Counted from the stretch's first letter, positions 16,127 to 25,491 are shown. The stretch is DNA of 64,000 bases from Candidatus Mcinerneyibacterium aminivorans (GCA_008086245.1 VSIX01000065.1:31295-95294); one strand, 5' to 3'. Notes: a model not told the origin generated them from the sequence alone. A program made the numbers and translations.

Positions 16127-18469
16127 ATGATACTGAATAAATCCAAACTTGAATTTGATGCAATCAAATCGCGCTTGAAATCCATGGTTCTCACGGATCA
16201 GGCGAAAGAGATTATAGAAAATCAAAAATTTTCCAGTGATGTTGAAACTGCTAAGAAGAGACTGGATAAAAACTATTTATTTAGAAAATTATTTTTAACC
16301 AATCATGAATTTTACCTTAAAGATATATTTGATATGGAAGATTTTATTTCTGATATAGAAAAAGATATTTATTATCAGCTGCCGGGTAATTATAAAAAAC
16401 TTGAAAGAATGCTTACAGAAGCAATAAGAGTAAAAAAGTTATTTTCGAAACTTGATGAAGAATTTAAATTGATAAAAAATTATTCAAATGAATTATCAAA
16501 ACATTCTAAATTAATAGATTTTATTTGCAGTAAAATTAATGATGAAGAAGAGATAAGGGAGGATGCTTCTGAACTTTTAAAGGGATTAATTAATGAGGAA
16601 AAGTCACTTAGAAAAAAGCTACAAAGCAGCATCAATAAATTAATGAAAAAATACAACAAAAAAGGCTATTTACAGGATAAACTTTATACATCCCGGAATG
16701 ATAGGTTTGTATTACCCGTGAAAGCTAGGCATTCCGGTAAAATTAAAGGCATAGTCCAGGGGACCTCTGCTTCAGGTAATACGATGTATATGGAGCCTAT
16801 GGAAATTGTTGAGTTAAACAATAATATTTCTTCTATTTATCATCGAATCGAGGAGGAAAAGAAAAAGATTCTCTATGAAATTGGTGAAAAAGTCAATAAC
16901 AAAATTTATGAAATCAAAAAAACATTAAAATGCTTGTATAAATTAGATTTTGAAATTGCCAAAGCCAAATATGTTGATTCTATTGATGCTGAAAAACCCG
17001 AAATTAATAAAAATGGTAATTTTGAGATCTATAAGGGAAGGCATCCATTAATTGATGAAGAGGAAGTTGTACCAATTGATATATGGTTGAAAAATGATAA
17101 AAAAGGAATTGTAATTACAGGTCCAAATGCAGGTGGGAAAACTGTAACATTAAAAACTATAGGATTGTTTACATTGATGACTATGTTTGGGTTGATGATA
17201 CCTGCAAAAGAGTGGTCAAAAATATCGATATTCGATAATATATTTGTTGATATAGGCGATTATCAGAGTATAGAACAAAACTTATCTACATTTTCTGGAC
17301 ATATTAATAATTTTACAAAATTTGTAAATACTGTCGATAAAAACACTCTAATTCTTCTTGATGAAATAGGGGTAGGTACGGATCCGGAAGAAGGCGCTTC
17401 ATTGGCTATGGCTCTGATTGATTATTTTATAGATGAAGGAGCAACTGTAATTGTAACAACACATTATAATGCTTTAAAAAGACATTCAATGGAGGATGAT
17501 AGGCTTGAGAATGCCTCATGTCTTTTTGATTATGAAAATATTGAACCTCTTTATAAAATAAAAGTAGGAACCCCGGGTTCAAGTAGTGGATTGCTGGTTG
17601 CTAAAAAGCTAGGGTTGCCTGAAATTATTATAAATAAGGCCGAAAGTTATATTGATAAGGAGCATTTAAAACTGGAAGAGATGATTACAGAGCTGGAGCA
17701 TAAACTAAGCAAAACAGAAGACCTTAAAGAAAATCTGGAGAAGGAAAATGAAAAACTTCAGGAAAAAATGGAATACTATGAAAATGAATTGGAAAAAATT
17801 ACAAATAAAAAAACGAGAAAAAAAATGGAATCCCTCCAGGATTTTGAAAGGGAATTTTTTAATATTAAGGATCAGCTTAATGATGTATTAAATAAAATGC
17901 AACAAAAAGAAAATGAAAAAGAGGAAGTTGACGAGAGGGAGGTAAAAAAGAAGGTAGATGAGGCAATAAAAAAAGTAAAAAATGAAAAAGAAAAAATAAA
18001 ACAGAAAATGAAGAAAATAGAAAAACCGGAAGTAGGAGATAAAATATATCTGGAAGGATATAAAATTAAAGGTACAGTTGAAGAAATTGATAAGCGAAAG
18101 GATAATGTAAAACTAAACTGCAACGGAATGATTGTGAATGTCTCCATGGATGATTTGATAGGATATAAAGTTGAAGAAGATGAAAAATCTATGAAGGAAA
18201 GAAAAACGAATTATTCTGTGGATAAAACATCCAAATTTGTCGGTACCGAAATTGTGCTGGTTGGGATGAGAAGATTGGATGCAATTGAAAAACTTGGTGA
18301 TTTTATTTCCCATGCTATTTTGGAAGGTCATGAAAATATAAAAATAGTACACGGTATTGGCACCGGGGTGCTGAGAGAAGCGATTCATGATTATCTTGAA
18401 GAGAATCCCAATATTAAGGATTATTATTATGAAGATAGACGAGGGGTTGTCACAATTGGCGAACTGTGA
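16127..18469 (+). CDS. mutS2: MutS2-family ATPase with Smr domain
   Basis: A 780-residue MutS2. The N-terminal core is followed by the MutS ATPase with Walker A GPNAGGKT, the DVGDYQSIEQNLSTFS-like signature (here DIGDYQSI) and Walker B LILLDEIGVGTDP. A long coiled coil (about residues 520-640), a KOW-like linker (VGDKIYLEGYKIKGTV) and a C-terminal Smr domain (about 705-780) follow. The family suppresses recombination and rescues stalled ribosomes. The Smr nuclease motif LDLR reads IVLV at residues 709-712 here, so the catalytic Asp and Arg are missing, although VHGIGTGVLREA is retained. The Smr domain may bind but not cut. It is probably cotranscribed with nadA and thyX-like (gaps of 10 and 38 bases). 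Confidence 0.93.
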   Translation: MILNKSKLEFDAIKSRLKSMVLTDQAKEIIENQKFSSDVETAKKRLDKNYLFRKLFLTNHEFYLKDIFDMEDFISDIEKDIYYQLPGNYKKLERMLTEAIRVKKLFSKLDEEFKLIKNYSNELSKHSKLIDFICSKINDEEEIREDASELLKGLINEEKSLRKKLQSSINKLMKKYNKKGYLQDKLYTSRNDRFVLPVKARHSGKIKGIVQGTSASGNTMYMEPMEIVELNNNISSIYHRIEEEKKKILYEIGEKVNNKIYEIKKTLKCLYKLDFEIAKAKYVDSIDAEKPEINKNGNFEIYKGRHPLIDEEEVVPIDIWLKNDKKGIVITGPNAGGKTVTLKTIGLFTLMTMFGLMIPAKEWSKISIFDNIFVDIGDYQSIEQNLSTFSGHINNFTKFVNTVDKNTLILLDEIGVGTDPEEGASLAMALIDYFIDEGATVIVTTHYNALKRHSMEDDRLENASCLFDYENIEPLYKIKVGTPGSSSGLLVAKKLGLPEIIINKAESYIDKEHLKLEEMITELEHKLSKTEDLKENLEKENEKLQEKMEYYENELEKITNKKTRKKMESLQDFEREFFNIKDQLNDVLNKMQQKENEKEEVDEREVKKKVDEAIKKVKNEKEKIKQKMKKIEKPEVGDKIYLEGYKIKGTVEEIDKRKDNVKLNCNGMIVNVSMDDLIGYKVEEDEKSMKERKTNYSVDKTSKFVGTEIVLVGMRRLDAIEKLGDFISHAILEGHENIKIVHGIGTGVLREAIHDYLEENPNIKDYYYEDRRGVVTIGEL

Positions 18470-18507
18470 TAATATTATAATAAATTAATTTACAGATGGA
18501 GGTTGGA

Positions 18508-19956
18508 ATGAAGGTTAAATTGGCCGGGTTAAATATTGATTACAACTTAATAAAAGATATAAAGGGTCTTTTAAAATCTAAAAAAGATTCAAAAAAATCA
18601 TTAAAAGAAAATGTTTTAACTCCTGAGACGCTATCTGCAGCTTATGCTAGAATAAGCAGATCACCCCTTTCTGTTGATGAATTAAGGCAGAAAGCTATAG
18701 AAAAAGTTGACAAAGCAAGAAAATCCAATAAGAAAATTGTTTATGACATGGGGCATGGATCAATTGCAGAACATGCAGTTTTTAATATTGATTTAATAAA
18801 TGTTTCCCGTTTAGCTTCAGAATATATTCAACACCATAGATTGGTTTCTTTTACAGAAAAATCACAGAGATATATAAAACTTGAAAAGGATTACATTATT
18901 CCCGATGAAATAAAGGATGATAAGGATCTGGTTATAGAATTTAAAGAATTAATAGATCAGGAAAATCAATTGTACAGCTATTTTTACAAAAAATTAATGA
19001 AATATTTTTCGGAAAAATATCCTGATATGAGTAAAAGAAAAGTTCAAAGTAAAGCAAAAGAAGATTCCCGATATATTCTTTCTCTTGCAACTACATCCCA
19101 GATGGGGATGACAGTTAATGCAAGAAATCTAGAATATATGCTGCGGATGTTCAAAGCAAGTAAAATTTTTGAAATACAACAGCTTGGCAAAAAATTATAT
19201 GAACTTATAAATCCAATTGTCCCTTCATTAATTTTATTTAATGAGCCATCGGAATATGATTGTAAGGAATGGAAAAATAATTTTGATTATAATTTTGAGG
19301 AACCTGAGCAAAATAAACATGAATCTGTAAATTTATTGAACTATGATCCTGAGGGAGAAGATGAAATTATAGCAGGATTATTGTATCAGGATTCAAATTA
19401 TAGTTTTAATACAATAATGAATAATATAAAAAAAGTTGATAAAAAAGAGGTTCTTAATAAAGTATGGAAAAATGTAGATTTTTACAATAGGATGGATAGA
19501 GCCTTTGAAATGGCCAATGCTACTTTTGAGTTTTTACTATCTTCTTCTGCTTTTGCTCAGCTAAAAAGGCACAGAATGTCTACCCAGCTCAAATCAGATT
19601 ATGACCCTGCTCTTTCGGTAACAATACCTTCTTCAATAGAGGAAATTGGTGAGGAGGAGAAGTTTCTTGAGATGATAGATAAAATTGAAAATTTTTATCA
19701 AAAGATCAAAAAATATGATGAAAATGCTGCAAACTATGTATTAACCAATTCCCACAGAAGAAGAGTGGTAATGAAAGCTAATTTGAGAGAATGGTACCAC
19801 TTTGCAAGATTAAGATCGGATAAACATGCACAGTGGGAAATTAGAGCTTTATCTTATATGGTTGAGGATGAACTTAAAAAGATATATCCTGAAACAACAA
19901 AGATAATGATGGGTAAAGATAAATTTAAAGAAAAAGAAATTTCAAAAAATATCTAA
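18508..19956 (+). CDS. double-domain flavin-dependent thymidylate synthase (ThyX-like)
   Basis: A 482-residue protein containing two ThyX-like modules; ordinary ThyX is 200-260 residues. Module 1 (about residues 20-245) has GHGSIAEHAVF, the ThyX signature region HRLVSFTEKSQRY (N replaced by T) and TSQMGMTVNARNLEYMLR. Module 2 (about 285-475) has FEFLLSSSAFAQLKRHRMS, then LREWYHFARLRSDKHAQWEIR, the conserved C-terminal ThyX motif. ThyX methylates dUMP with FAD and methylenetetrahydrofolate. Each half keeps different conserved motifs, so one composite active site is possible. GGAGG at 18499-18503 fits the ATG at 18508; the ATG at 18496 lies before it. No thyA is visible in the window. Confidence 0.8.
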   Translation: MKVKLAGLNIDYNLIKDIKGLLKSKKDSKKSLKENVLTPETLSAAYARISRSPLSVDELRQKAIEKVDKARKSNKKIVYDMGHGSIAEHAVFNIDLINVSRLASEYIQHHRLVSFTEKSQRYIKLEKDYIIPDEIKDDKDLVIEFKELIDQENQLYSYFYKKLMKYFSEKYPDMSKRKVQSKAKEDSRYILSLATTSQMGMTVNARNLEYMLRMFKASKIFEIQQLGKKLYELINPIVPSLILFNEPSEYDCKEWKNNFDYNFEEPEQNKHESVNLLNYDPEGEDEIIAGLLYQDSNYSFNTIMNNIKKVDKKEVLNKVWKNVDFYNRMDRAFEMANATFEFLLSSSAFAQLKRHRMSTQLKSDYDPALSVTIPSSIEEIGEEEKFLEMIDKIENFYQKIKKYDENAANYVLTNSHRRRVVMKANLREWYHFARLRSDKHAQWEIRALSYMVEDELKKIYPETTKIMMGKDKFKEKEISKNI

Positions 19957-19971
19957 AATAGGGTGATATTT

Positions 19972-20244
19972 ATGGAAATAAAGATAATGAATAAGTCTAA
20001 AAGTGAATTAGAAAATTTAAATGTATATTCCTGGCCTATCTGGGAGAAGGAAAAATCTAAATTTAGCTGGGAATATACTGAAAAAGAACAATGCTATATA
20101 CTAAAGGGCAGAGCTATAATAAAACCAAAAAATAAAGATAAAAAAGTTACGATAAAAAAAGGAGATTTTGTAGAATTTCCTGAGGGAATGAAGTGTACTT
20201 GGGAAATATTGGAAGATGTAAAAAAACATTATACCTTAGGATAA
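19972..20244 (+). CDS. small cupin (DUF861/EutQ-like)
   Basis: A 90-residue single-domain cupin. The pattern W-x-K-E-K-S-K-F-S-W-E-Y, then ECYILKGRAIIKP, then IKKGDFVEFPEGMKCTWEI matches the small Cupin_3 (DUF861) proteins found across anaerobes. These have no firmly assigned function. Classical His metal ligands are largely absent, as is common in this group. ATG 19972 has AGGGTGA at 19960-19966; a GTG at 19963 would lie inside that site. It follows the thyX-like gene by 15 bases and is followed by a structured noncoding stretch. Confidence 0.75.
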   Translation: MEIKIMNKSKSELENLNVYSWPIWEKEKSKFSWEYTEKEQCYILKGRAIIKPKNKDKKVTIKKGDFVEFPEGMKCTWEILEDVKKHYTLG

Positions 20245-20395
20245 AAAAAAAGAAGACAGGTCCCGGGGGGAAGTCGGTACCTGTCTTTGGTTGGATGGTA
20301 ATAAAGAAAGGAGGTTGGTTAAATTTTGCCTCTTTCTTGTCTATCTACTAATATAACAAAGAGGGTAGGGAAAGGTTCCAAAAAAAATAAAAAAA
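20245..20395 (+). other. structured intergenic/leader region upstream of tmcAL
   Basis: Two consecutive hairpins occur. Hairpin 1 is AAGACAGGT (20253-20261)/ACCTGTCTT (20279-20287), with a 17-base G/C-rich loop. Its A-run on the left makes it a good minus-strand terminator, but only TTTGG follows on the plus strand. Hairpin 2 is AAGAAAGGAGG (20304-20314)/CCTCTTTCTT (20329-20338), with a bulged G. A perfect ribosome-binding sequence (AAAGGAGG) is buried in hairpin 2 with no start codon at usable spacing. An unpaired GAGGGTAGGGAAAGG follows, about 20 bases before tmcAL. It could be a bidirectional terminator, an untranslated leader with regulatory folding, or a small RNA. Confidence 0.5.
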
Positions 20396-21553
20396 ATGGA
20401 AAAAGTTTTAACAATTATCGCTGAGTACAATCCATTCCATAATGGACATAAATATCATTTTCAAAAATCCAAGGAAAAAACCGGTATAGATAAGACGCTT
20501 GTTATAATGTCCGGAAATTTTGTTCAGCGTGGAGAACCGGCTATAATAGATTATAGAAGCCGAGCTGCATTAGCAAAAAAGAATGGCGCAGATCTTATTC
20601 TTAAGCTGCCAACATTTTACTCAACTGCTTCTTCAGATTTTTTTACTTTTGGTGCAATGAAAATTATAAAAGAAATAAAGATTCCAGTAATTTTATCCTT
20701 CGGTGCAGAAAATAAAAATAAAGAGTTAATAACAAATATAGCTGAATTTCTTGCTTTTGAAGAAAAAAAATATTATAAAAAAATTAGAGAATTGATGCAG
20801 GACGGTATGTCTATGCCCCGAGCCAGGGAAAAAATTATTGTTAATGAAATACCTGAAGCTCAAAAAGTTTTAAATGGATCAAATAATATTCTGGCAATAG
20901 ATTATATTAAAAATGCATATAAGCTGAAAATAAAAAATATTGAATATCAGATAATTAAAAGAATCGGTGCTGATTATCATGATAATTCAGTTCAAAATAT
21001 CATGAGTGCTTCGGGAATACGTAATAATATCAAAAAGAAAGATTCAGCCTGGAAAAATTCCGTGCCTGATAATGTAAGAGACAAATTAATAAATAATGAA
21101 TTGAAGGATATAAAATCATTATATAAATATATAAAATATGCAGTGGTGAAGGAAGGACTCGATATTAAAAGATATAGGGGTGTAATTGAAGGGATCGAAC
21201 ATAAACTCATTACTGAAATCCAAAAAGTTAACAACTACGGTGAACTTTTGGATGCTTTATTAACAAAAAGATATACCGAAACCTTTTTAAAAAGAATGCT
21301 TCTTTCAATTTTTCTGGGAATTACAAAAAAGGAGTTTGGTTATATACAATCAAGATTTTATCCTTTTTTGGAGATTATTGATTTTACAGAAAAAGGTCAA
21401 AAGATAATAAATTTAATCCAAAAAAATTCCCGGATTCCACTAATACACAGTATAAATAGATATCCATGGAAGGATTATTATACTATAGATAAAAGTATTG
21501 ATATTTATAGAAATTTAGAGTTGAAAGCCGAGAGGTTTTATAGTAATATATGA
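20396..21553 (+). CDS. tmcAL: tRNA(Met) cytidine acetate ligase
   Basis: A 385-residue nucleotidyltransferase-like protein of the TmcAL (former DUF795/YlbM) family. The N-terminal HIGH-like motif is in IIAEYNPFHNGHKYHF. MSGNFVQRGEPAI, ADLILKLPTFYS and the C-terminal IPLIHSINR region are typical. The enzyme activates acetate with ATP and makes N4-acetylcytidine at the wobble position of elongator tRNA-Met. Length is normal (about 400). The start is the only reasonable one, but the nearest purine-rich ribosome-like site (AAAGG at 20371-20375) is about 20 bases away. Translation may depend on the folded leader. Confidence 0.93.
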   Translation: MEKVLTIIAEYNPFHNGHKYHFQKSKEKTGIDKTLVIMSGNFVQRGEPAIIDYRSRAALAKKNGADLILKLPTFYSTASSDFFTFGAMKIIKEIKIPVILSFGAENKNKELITNIAEFLAFEEKKYYKKIRELMQDGMSMPRAREKIIVNEIPEAQKVLNGSNNILAIDYIKNAYKLKIKNIEYQIIKRIGADYHDNSVQNIMSASGIRNNIKKKDSAWKNSVPDNVRDKLINNELKDIKSLYKYIKYAVVKEGLDIKRYRGVIEGIEHKLITEIQKVNNYGELLDALLTKRYTETFLKRMLLSIFLGITKKEFGYIQSRFYPFLEIIDFTEKGQKIINLIQKNSRIPLIHSINRYPWKDYYTIDKSIDIYRNLELKAERFYSNI

Positions 21554-21658
21554 ATATTAGATTGAATATAAAAATTGTTGGAGGATGATTTAGTGATTAA
21601 CTCAAGTTGATAGATAAATAAAAATCTGAAATGATACTTGGGAATATTTAAACGAATT

Positions 21659-21814
21659 ATGAAAGAAAATTTTAACATTAAATACTATAAAGAAATGAAA
21701 TGGCAGTTAAAGAATGAAAAAGGAAAAGATTTGTTCTGCTTTGCTAAATTTCAAGCTTTAATTTATCCTCTTATTTATATGTGGACGAATAGAAATGAAA
21801 AGGAAATAATTTAG
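21659..21814 (+). CDS. possible small ORF, 51 residues, unknown
   Basis: An ATG-to-TAG frame of 51 codons in the 266-base gap before the phosphatase gene. It encodes a basic, aromatic-rich peptide with a short hydrophobic stretch (FQALIYPLIYMW). There is no good ribosome site (GGGAATATTTAAACGAATT upstream) and I recognise no family. Composition is compatible with coding, but equally with chance in AT-rich DNA. The rest of the gap (21554-21658) holds a GGAGG near 21583 with no ORF behind it. Confidence 0.25.
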   Translation: MKENFNIKYYKEMKWQLKNEKGKDLFCFAKFQALIYPLIYMWTNRNEKEII

Positions 21815-21819
21815 TAATA

Positions 21820-24189
21820 ATGAATTTAAGAAGCAAGCTGATTGTTTATTTTATTATCATTATTTTAGTTTTTCTGATAGTATTTTACGGGATTATAAGA
21901 TTATTATTTGTTGATAATGCAGTTGAAAAAACTGAAGAGCTTATCAAAGTACAAAATCAAAATTATGTAAAATTAATAGATAAAAAATTAAATTTTATAC
22001 AATTATTTGTTTATAATTCGTCTCAAAACAGCATATTCTGGGAACAACTAAATTATAATGATAAAATGATACATGATATGAGCAGTAATGCTTTAAAAAA
22101 CTTAAAAACTAAGTATGAAGATTTAATTTCAAATATTGTGTTGATTAATTCAGAACGGGAAATAGTAAGTTCTGTTGGTGATCAAAAAGTTAAAGATATA
22201 TTAAAGTCTTATCTTCCTAATATTACCCTGGATGAGGCAATATTTTTCAAAGATTTTATATTTCGGGATTACGGTAGAAATTATTACATTCTTTTTTCCC
22301 ATCCCATTGAAAAATACGGCCGTACAGAGGGGGCTCTGGTATTTACTTTTCGTTTAACTGAACTGTTTTCAGAATTATCAAGTAAGAAAGAAGAAACTAT
22401 AAATATTGTTTATGATAATAAGGGGGAAATACTTTTTCATGATAATATAAATTTAATTTTAAATAATGTTAATAATTTTATAATAAATGAAAATGATTCT
22501 CTTCAATATATTAACAAAGAAGGAAAATTAATGATTGGAAAGGAGAAGAAATTATCAAATGATTGGTTTTTGCTTACACTAACCAGTAAGGATTACATAT
22601 ATTCTTCTATTAATAAAACGGTCTATACGACTATATTTTTTATGATTGCAACAATTATAGTTGGAATACTGTTTTCTTATAAATTTGCCAGCAATATTTC
22701 GCTCCCTATCTATAATCTTGTTAATATCATGAAGAGAATAATTAAAAATAATAATTACTCAATACAGCTTGAGAGTAAAAGAAATGATGAAATTGGCTAT
22801 TTGTTTAATGGTTTCAACAGGCTGGTTGAAAACATAAATTATCACATAGAGATGGAAAAAATTATAAATAAAATAACAAAATCATTTATATTTTCATCTT
22901 CTAACATTTCAACGGCAATTAATGATTCTCTAAAACTTGTGGGAGAATTTTTTGATCTCGACCGAATAAATTTACTGCTAAAGGAAGACAGTAATTATAA
23001 TTTTAAAACATATTACAGCTGGGAAGATAATAATCAAAAAGGAAAATTGAAACCGATTAAGAAAATATCATTAAAAGAAAATAGTAAATTTATAACATCA
23101 ATTTTAACTAAGGATATTATTGCAAAGAGTTATTACTCCAATATTGATGATGATTTGAGAGAAGAATTAAATAAAAATTATGAAAATAAGAAAAACGCTA
23201 AATCCATACTGGTTTCACGGTTATATTATAATGGAGTATTAAATGGTTTAATAATTGTTGAGCTTTATGATAAGAATAAACTGTGGAGTAAGGAAGAAAA
23301 AACCGTTTTTTCAACACTATCTGAAATTATTGTAAACTCCCTGAAAAGAGAACAGGCGGAAAAAGATCTTAAAAGATTAAATGAGATTCTGGAGCAGAAG
23401 GTTGAAGAAAGAACCGAAGAATTAAATGAAACTAATTTACGACTTTCCAAAAGTCTTGAAGTGTTAAGAAGTGAGCAAAATGCCGGCAGGCGAATACAGT
23501 TCAATCTTCTACCACCCCAGAATCAAAAATTTGATGGGTTGCATTTTTCAAGGATAATATTACCTTCGCTATATTTAAGCGGGGATTTTGTGGACTATAA
23601 AAAGGTATCAGAAGATTATGCTGTATACTTTTTGGCTGATATATCCGGCCACGGCGTAGCTTCTTCATTTTTGACAATTCTTATTAAAAATATTTTCGAA
23701 CATTATTACAAACGTTTTAAAAATGATTTGGAAAATACAATTATCAATCCTGAACAATTTGTAAAAAAGCTAAATAAAGAAATTTGCGATATAAAACTTG
23801 ATAAATATCTTGTAATGTTTTATGGAGTGATTGATTTAAAAAACAACAAGTTATTTTATGTAAATGCGGGACAGGACCCTTATCCTATTTTATATGATGG
23901 GAATGATTATGAAAAACTGTATACGGGAGATTTACCGGTGGGTTTATTCAGATTTGCTGATTACAACGAGTACGAATTAAATTTACCTGAAAAATTTATT
24001 TTTTTTGCATTTTCCGATGGGATCCTGGAAATAATGGATGAAAAACAGACATCAAAACAGGAAGAAAAATTGAGAAAATCCATACAAAGTTTGGATATAA
24101 AAATTCAGGATGTGATTAAATATTTTGATTTAAAATCTAAGGATGACCTGACGGATGATTTAACTTTCTTAATGATAAAAAAAAGTTAG
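21820..24189 (+). CDS. membrane-bound PP2C/SpoIIE-type serine phosphatase with HAMP and GAF domains
   Basis: A 789-residue signalling protein. An N-terminal membrane helix (about residues 7-29) and an extracytoplasmic sensor (about 30-265) lead to a second helix (about 268-288). HAMP (about 290-345, ISLPIYNLVNIMKRI), GAF (about 355-510) and a coiled coil (about 515-550) follow. The C-terminal PP2C/RsbU phosphatase (about 555-789) has RIQFNLLPPQ, LSGDFVDY, LADISGHGVASSF, NAGQDP and FSDGILE, with all metal-binding Asp present. Such proteins dephosphorylate STAS anti-anti-sigma factors in partner switching. No substrate gene is adjacent; the STAS protein at 36182-36697 and the RsbW-like protein at 61060-61479 are candidates. 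The ribosome site AAAGGAAA is about 15 bases upstream. Confidence 0.88.
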   Translation: MNLRSKLIVYFIIIILVFLIVFYGIIRLLFVDNAVEKTEELIKVQNQNYVKLIDKKLNFIQLFVYNSSQNSIFWEQLNYNDKMIHDMSSNALKNLKTKYEDLISNIVLINSEREIVSSVGDQKVKDILKSYLPNITLDEAIFFKDFIFRDYGRNYYILFSHPIEKYGRTEGALVFTFRLTELFSELSSKKEETINIVYDNKGEILFHDNINLILNNVNNFIINENDSLQYINKEGKLMIGKEKKLSNDWFLLTLTSKDYIYSSINKTVYTTIFFMIATIIVGILFSYKFASNISLPIYNLVNIMKRIIKNNNYSIQLESKRNDEIGYLFNGFNRLVENINYHIEMEKIINKITKSFIFSSSNISTAINDSLKLVGEFFDLDRINLLLKEDSNYNFKTYYSWEDNNQKGKLKPIKKISLKENSKFITSILTKDIIAKSYYSNIDDDLREELNKNYENKKNAKSILVSRLYYNGVLNGLIIVELYDKNKLWSKEEKTVFSTLSEIIVNSLKREQAEKDLKRLNEILEQKVEERTEELNETNLRLSKSLEVLRSEQNAGRRIQFNLLPPQNQKFDGLHFSRIILPSLYLSGDFVDYKKVSEDYAVYFLADISGHGVASSFLTILIKNIFEHYYKRFKNDLENTIINPEQFVKKLNKEICDIKLDKYLVMFYGVIDLKNNKLFYVNAGQDPYPILYDGNDYEKLYTGDLPVGLFRFADYNEYELNLPEKFIFFAFSDGILEIMDEKQTSKQEEKLRKSIQSLDIKIQDVIKYFDLKSKDDLTDDLTFLMIKKS

Positions 24190-24253
24190 TAATATTATAG
24201 GAAATACAGTATTAATAGTCTCTTTTGCAATTTCTTATTGATTTATAAAAAAA

Positions 24254-24276
24254 AGCCGGGAAAAAACTTCCCGGCT
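24254..24276. terminator. bidirectional terminator between convergent genes
   Basis: Perfect 9-bp stem AGCCGGGAA/TTCCCGGCT with a 5-base loop. Eight A residues on the left give a strong T-tract for the minus-strand transcript ending at 24324. On the plus strand (after the phosphatase) the T-tract is weak. Confidence 0.85.
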
Positions 24277-24323
24277 GGCTACTTGTTTTAATATAGTTTA
24301 TATTCAAATTTATGTTTTAAATT

Positions 24324-25481
24324 TTATTTATACCATTTATCGTATGCTCTTAAAGAAGCTCCAAAGGTGAAATAGGTTTCTTCATACTCAGAATCAAAAA
24401 ACATTTCTCTTTTTCCAATTCCCATATAAATGTCAAAATTTGCATTATCAGTATTGAAAGGTTTGACAGATGTTCCTATAGTTAAACCGTATTCTTTTCC
24501 CTCCTTGTAATATCCTTTCTGATAGTAAAATCCTGCTCTTAGGGGGAGTTCTATATTTTTTTTAACAGTATTGCTGGAATAGCTAATTTCAAAATTATGC
24601 TCAAATCCAATTGCTATTTTCTGCATATCTTCCATTTCGTATTTTTTATAATCTTCATAATCTAAATTAGCCCAGTTTTCTGTTATATATTCTATGGAAA
24701 ATATAGAATTTTTTAAATAATAGCTAATTCCCGACATTATGCTTTGGGGATATTCAAAGCTGCTCTTTCCCTGTGCAATATTATCGAATGATTTATTAAT
24801 ATTAACATCTACAGCAGGGCGGTATGAAAGAGAAACATTAATATTGGAGTAGTTAAAGTTAGCTCCAAAAATAGTTCCATACCCCTCGTACTGATATTCC
24901 CATGAATCTTCTGTTAACTTGTTGTAGTAAGTTCCATTATATATCTTATAGCTGTTTTCCTCATTGCCAAAAATATAGATCATTCCGGTGGATAATGATA
25001 GGTAATTAAAAACTTTATATGAAACGGCACTTTGAATAAAATTAATATTTTTATTGAATTTTTCTATTATGTTTTCATTATTTTGTTCAAATTCCAGTCT
25101 TAATCTTGAATTAACAGGAGAATTATAATGAGCTGATAATGCTAAATTATCTATAGGAAGGGGGAAAACTATATTTAAATAGGGAACTTCAAAATCTCCT
25201 CTTGTTTTATCCTCTCCAAGTATATTATAGCTCATTTTATTAAACGAATATGTTTCTCCTAAATTAAAAATTATCCTATCGCTTTTGGTTGCAAGTGCCG
25301 GGTTTAATGTTGAGGAATTAATATTATCGTTTAGTGAAATCCCCCTTAAACCCATGGACATGCTTCTAATATCACCGACATTGTTTAATCTTCCAAAACT
25401 ATGAAGGGTAATAAAGGTATCAGCAGCTATAAATGTAAAAAAAGTTGTAATTATAAATAATAATATGAGAAATTTTTTCAT
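24324..25481 (-). CDS. outer-membrane beta-barrel protein (UPF0164/PorV-like)
   Basis: A protein of about 385 residues with a signal peptide (MKKFLILLFIITTFFTFIAA) and then a long series of amphipathic beta strands. The early motif SMSMGLRGISLNDNINSSTLNPALA resembles the NPA-type start of UPF0164/PorV/FadL-like barrels, where the mature N-terminus describes a set of gene-specific loops before the barrel. The C-terminus ends in strand-like GASLRAYDKWYK. The role could be a porin or a secretion-associated barrel; it cannot be decided from sequence. I prefer the ATG at 25481, with AAGGTG upstream; a GTG at 25490 overlaps that site. It starts just after the DNRLRE lipoprotein gene, so they form a two-gene operon. 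Confidence 0.72.
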   Translation of the reverse strand: MKKFLILLFIITTFFTFIAADTFITLHSFGRLNNVGDIRSMSMGLRGISLNDNINSSTLNPALATKSDRIIFNLGETYSFNKMSYNILGEDKTRGDFEVPYLNIVFPLPIDNLALSAHYNSPVNSRLRLEFEQNNENIIEKFNKNINFIQSAVSYKVFNYLSLSTGMIYIFGNEENSYKIYNGTYYNKLTEDSWEYQYEGYGTIFGANFNYSNINVSLSYRPAVDVNINKSFDNIAQGKSSFEYPQSIMSGISYYLKNSIFSIEYITENWANLDYEDYKKYEMEDMQKIAIGFEHNFEISYSSNTVKKNIELPLRAGFYYQKGYYKEGKEYGLTIGTSVKPFNTDNANFDIYMGIGKREMFFDSEYEETYFTFGASLRAYDKWYK

Positions 25482-25491
25482 TAAAATCACC

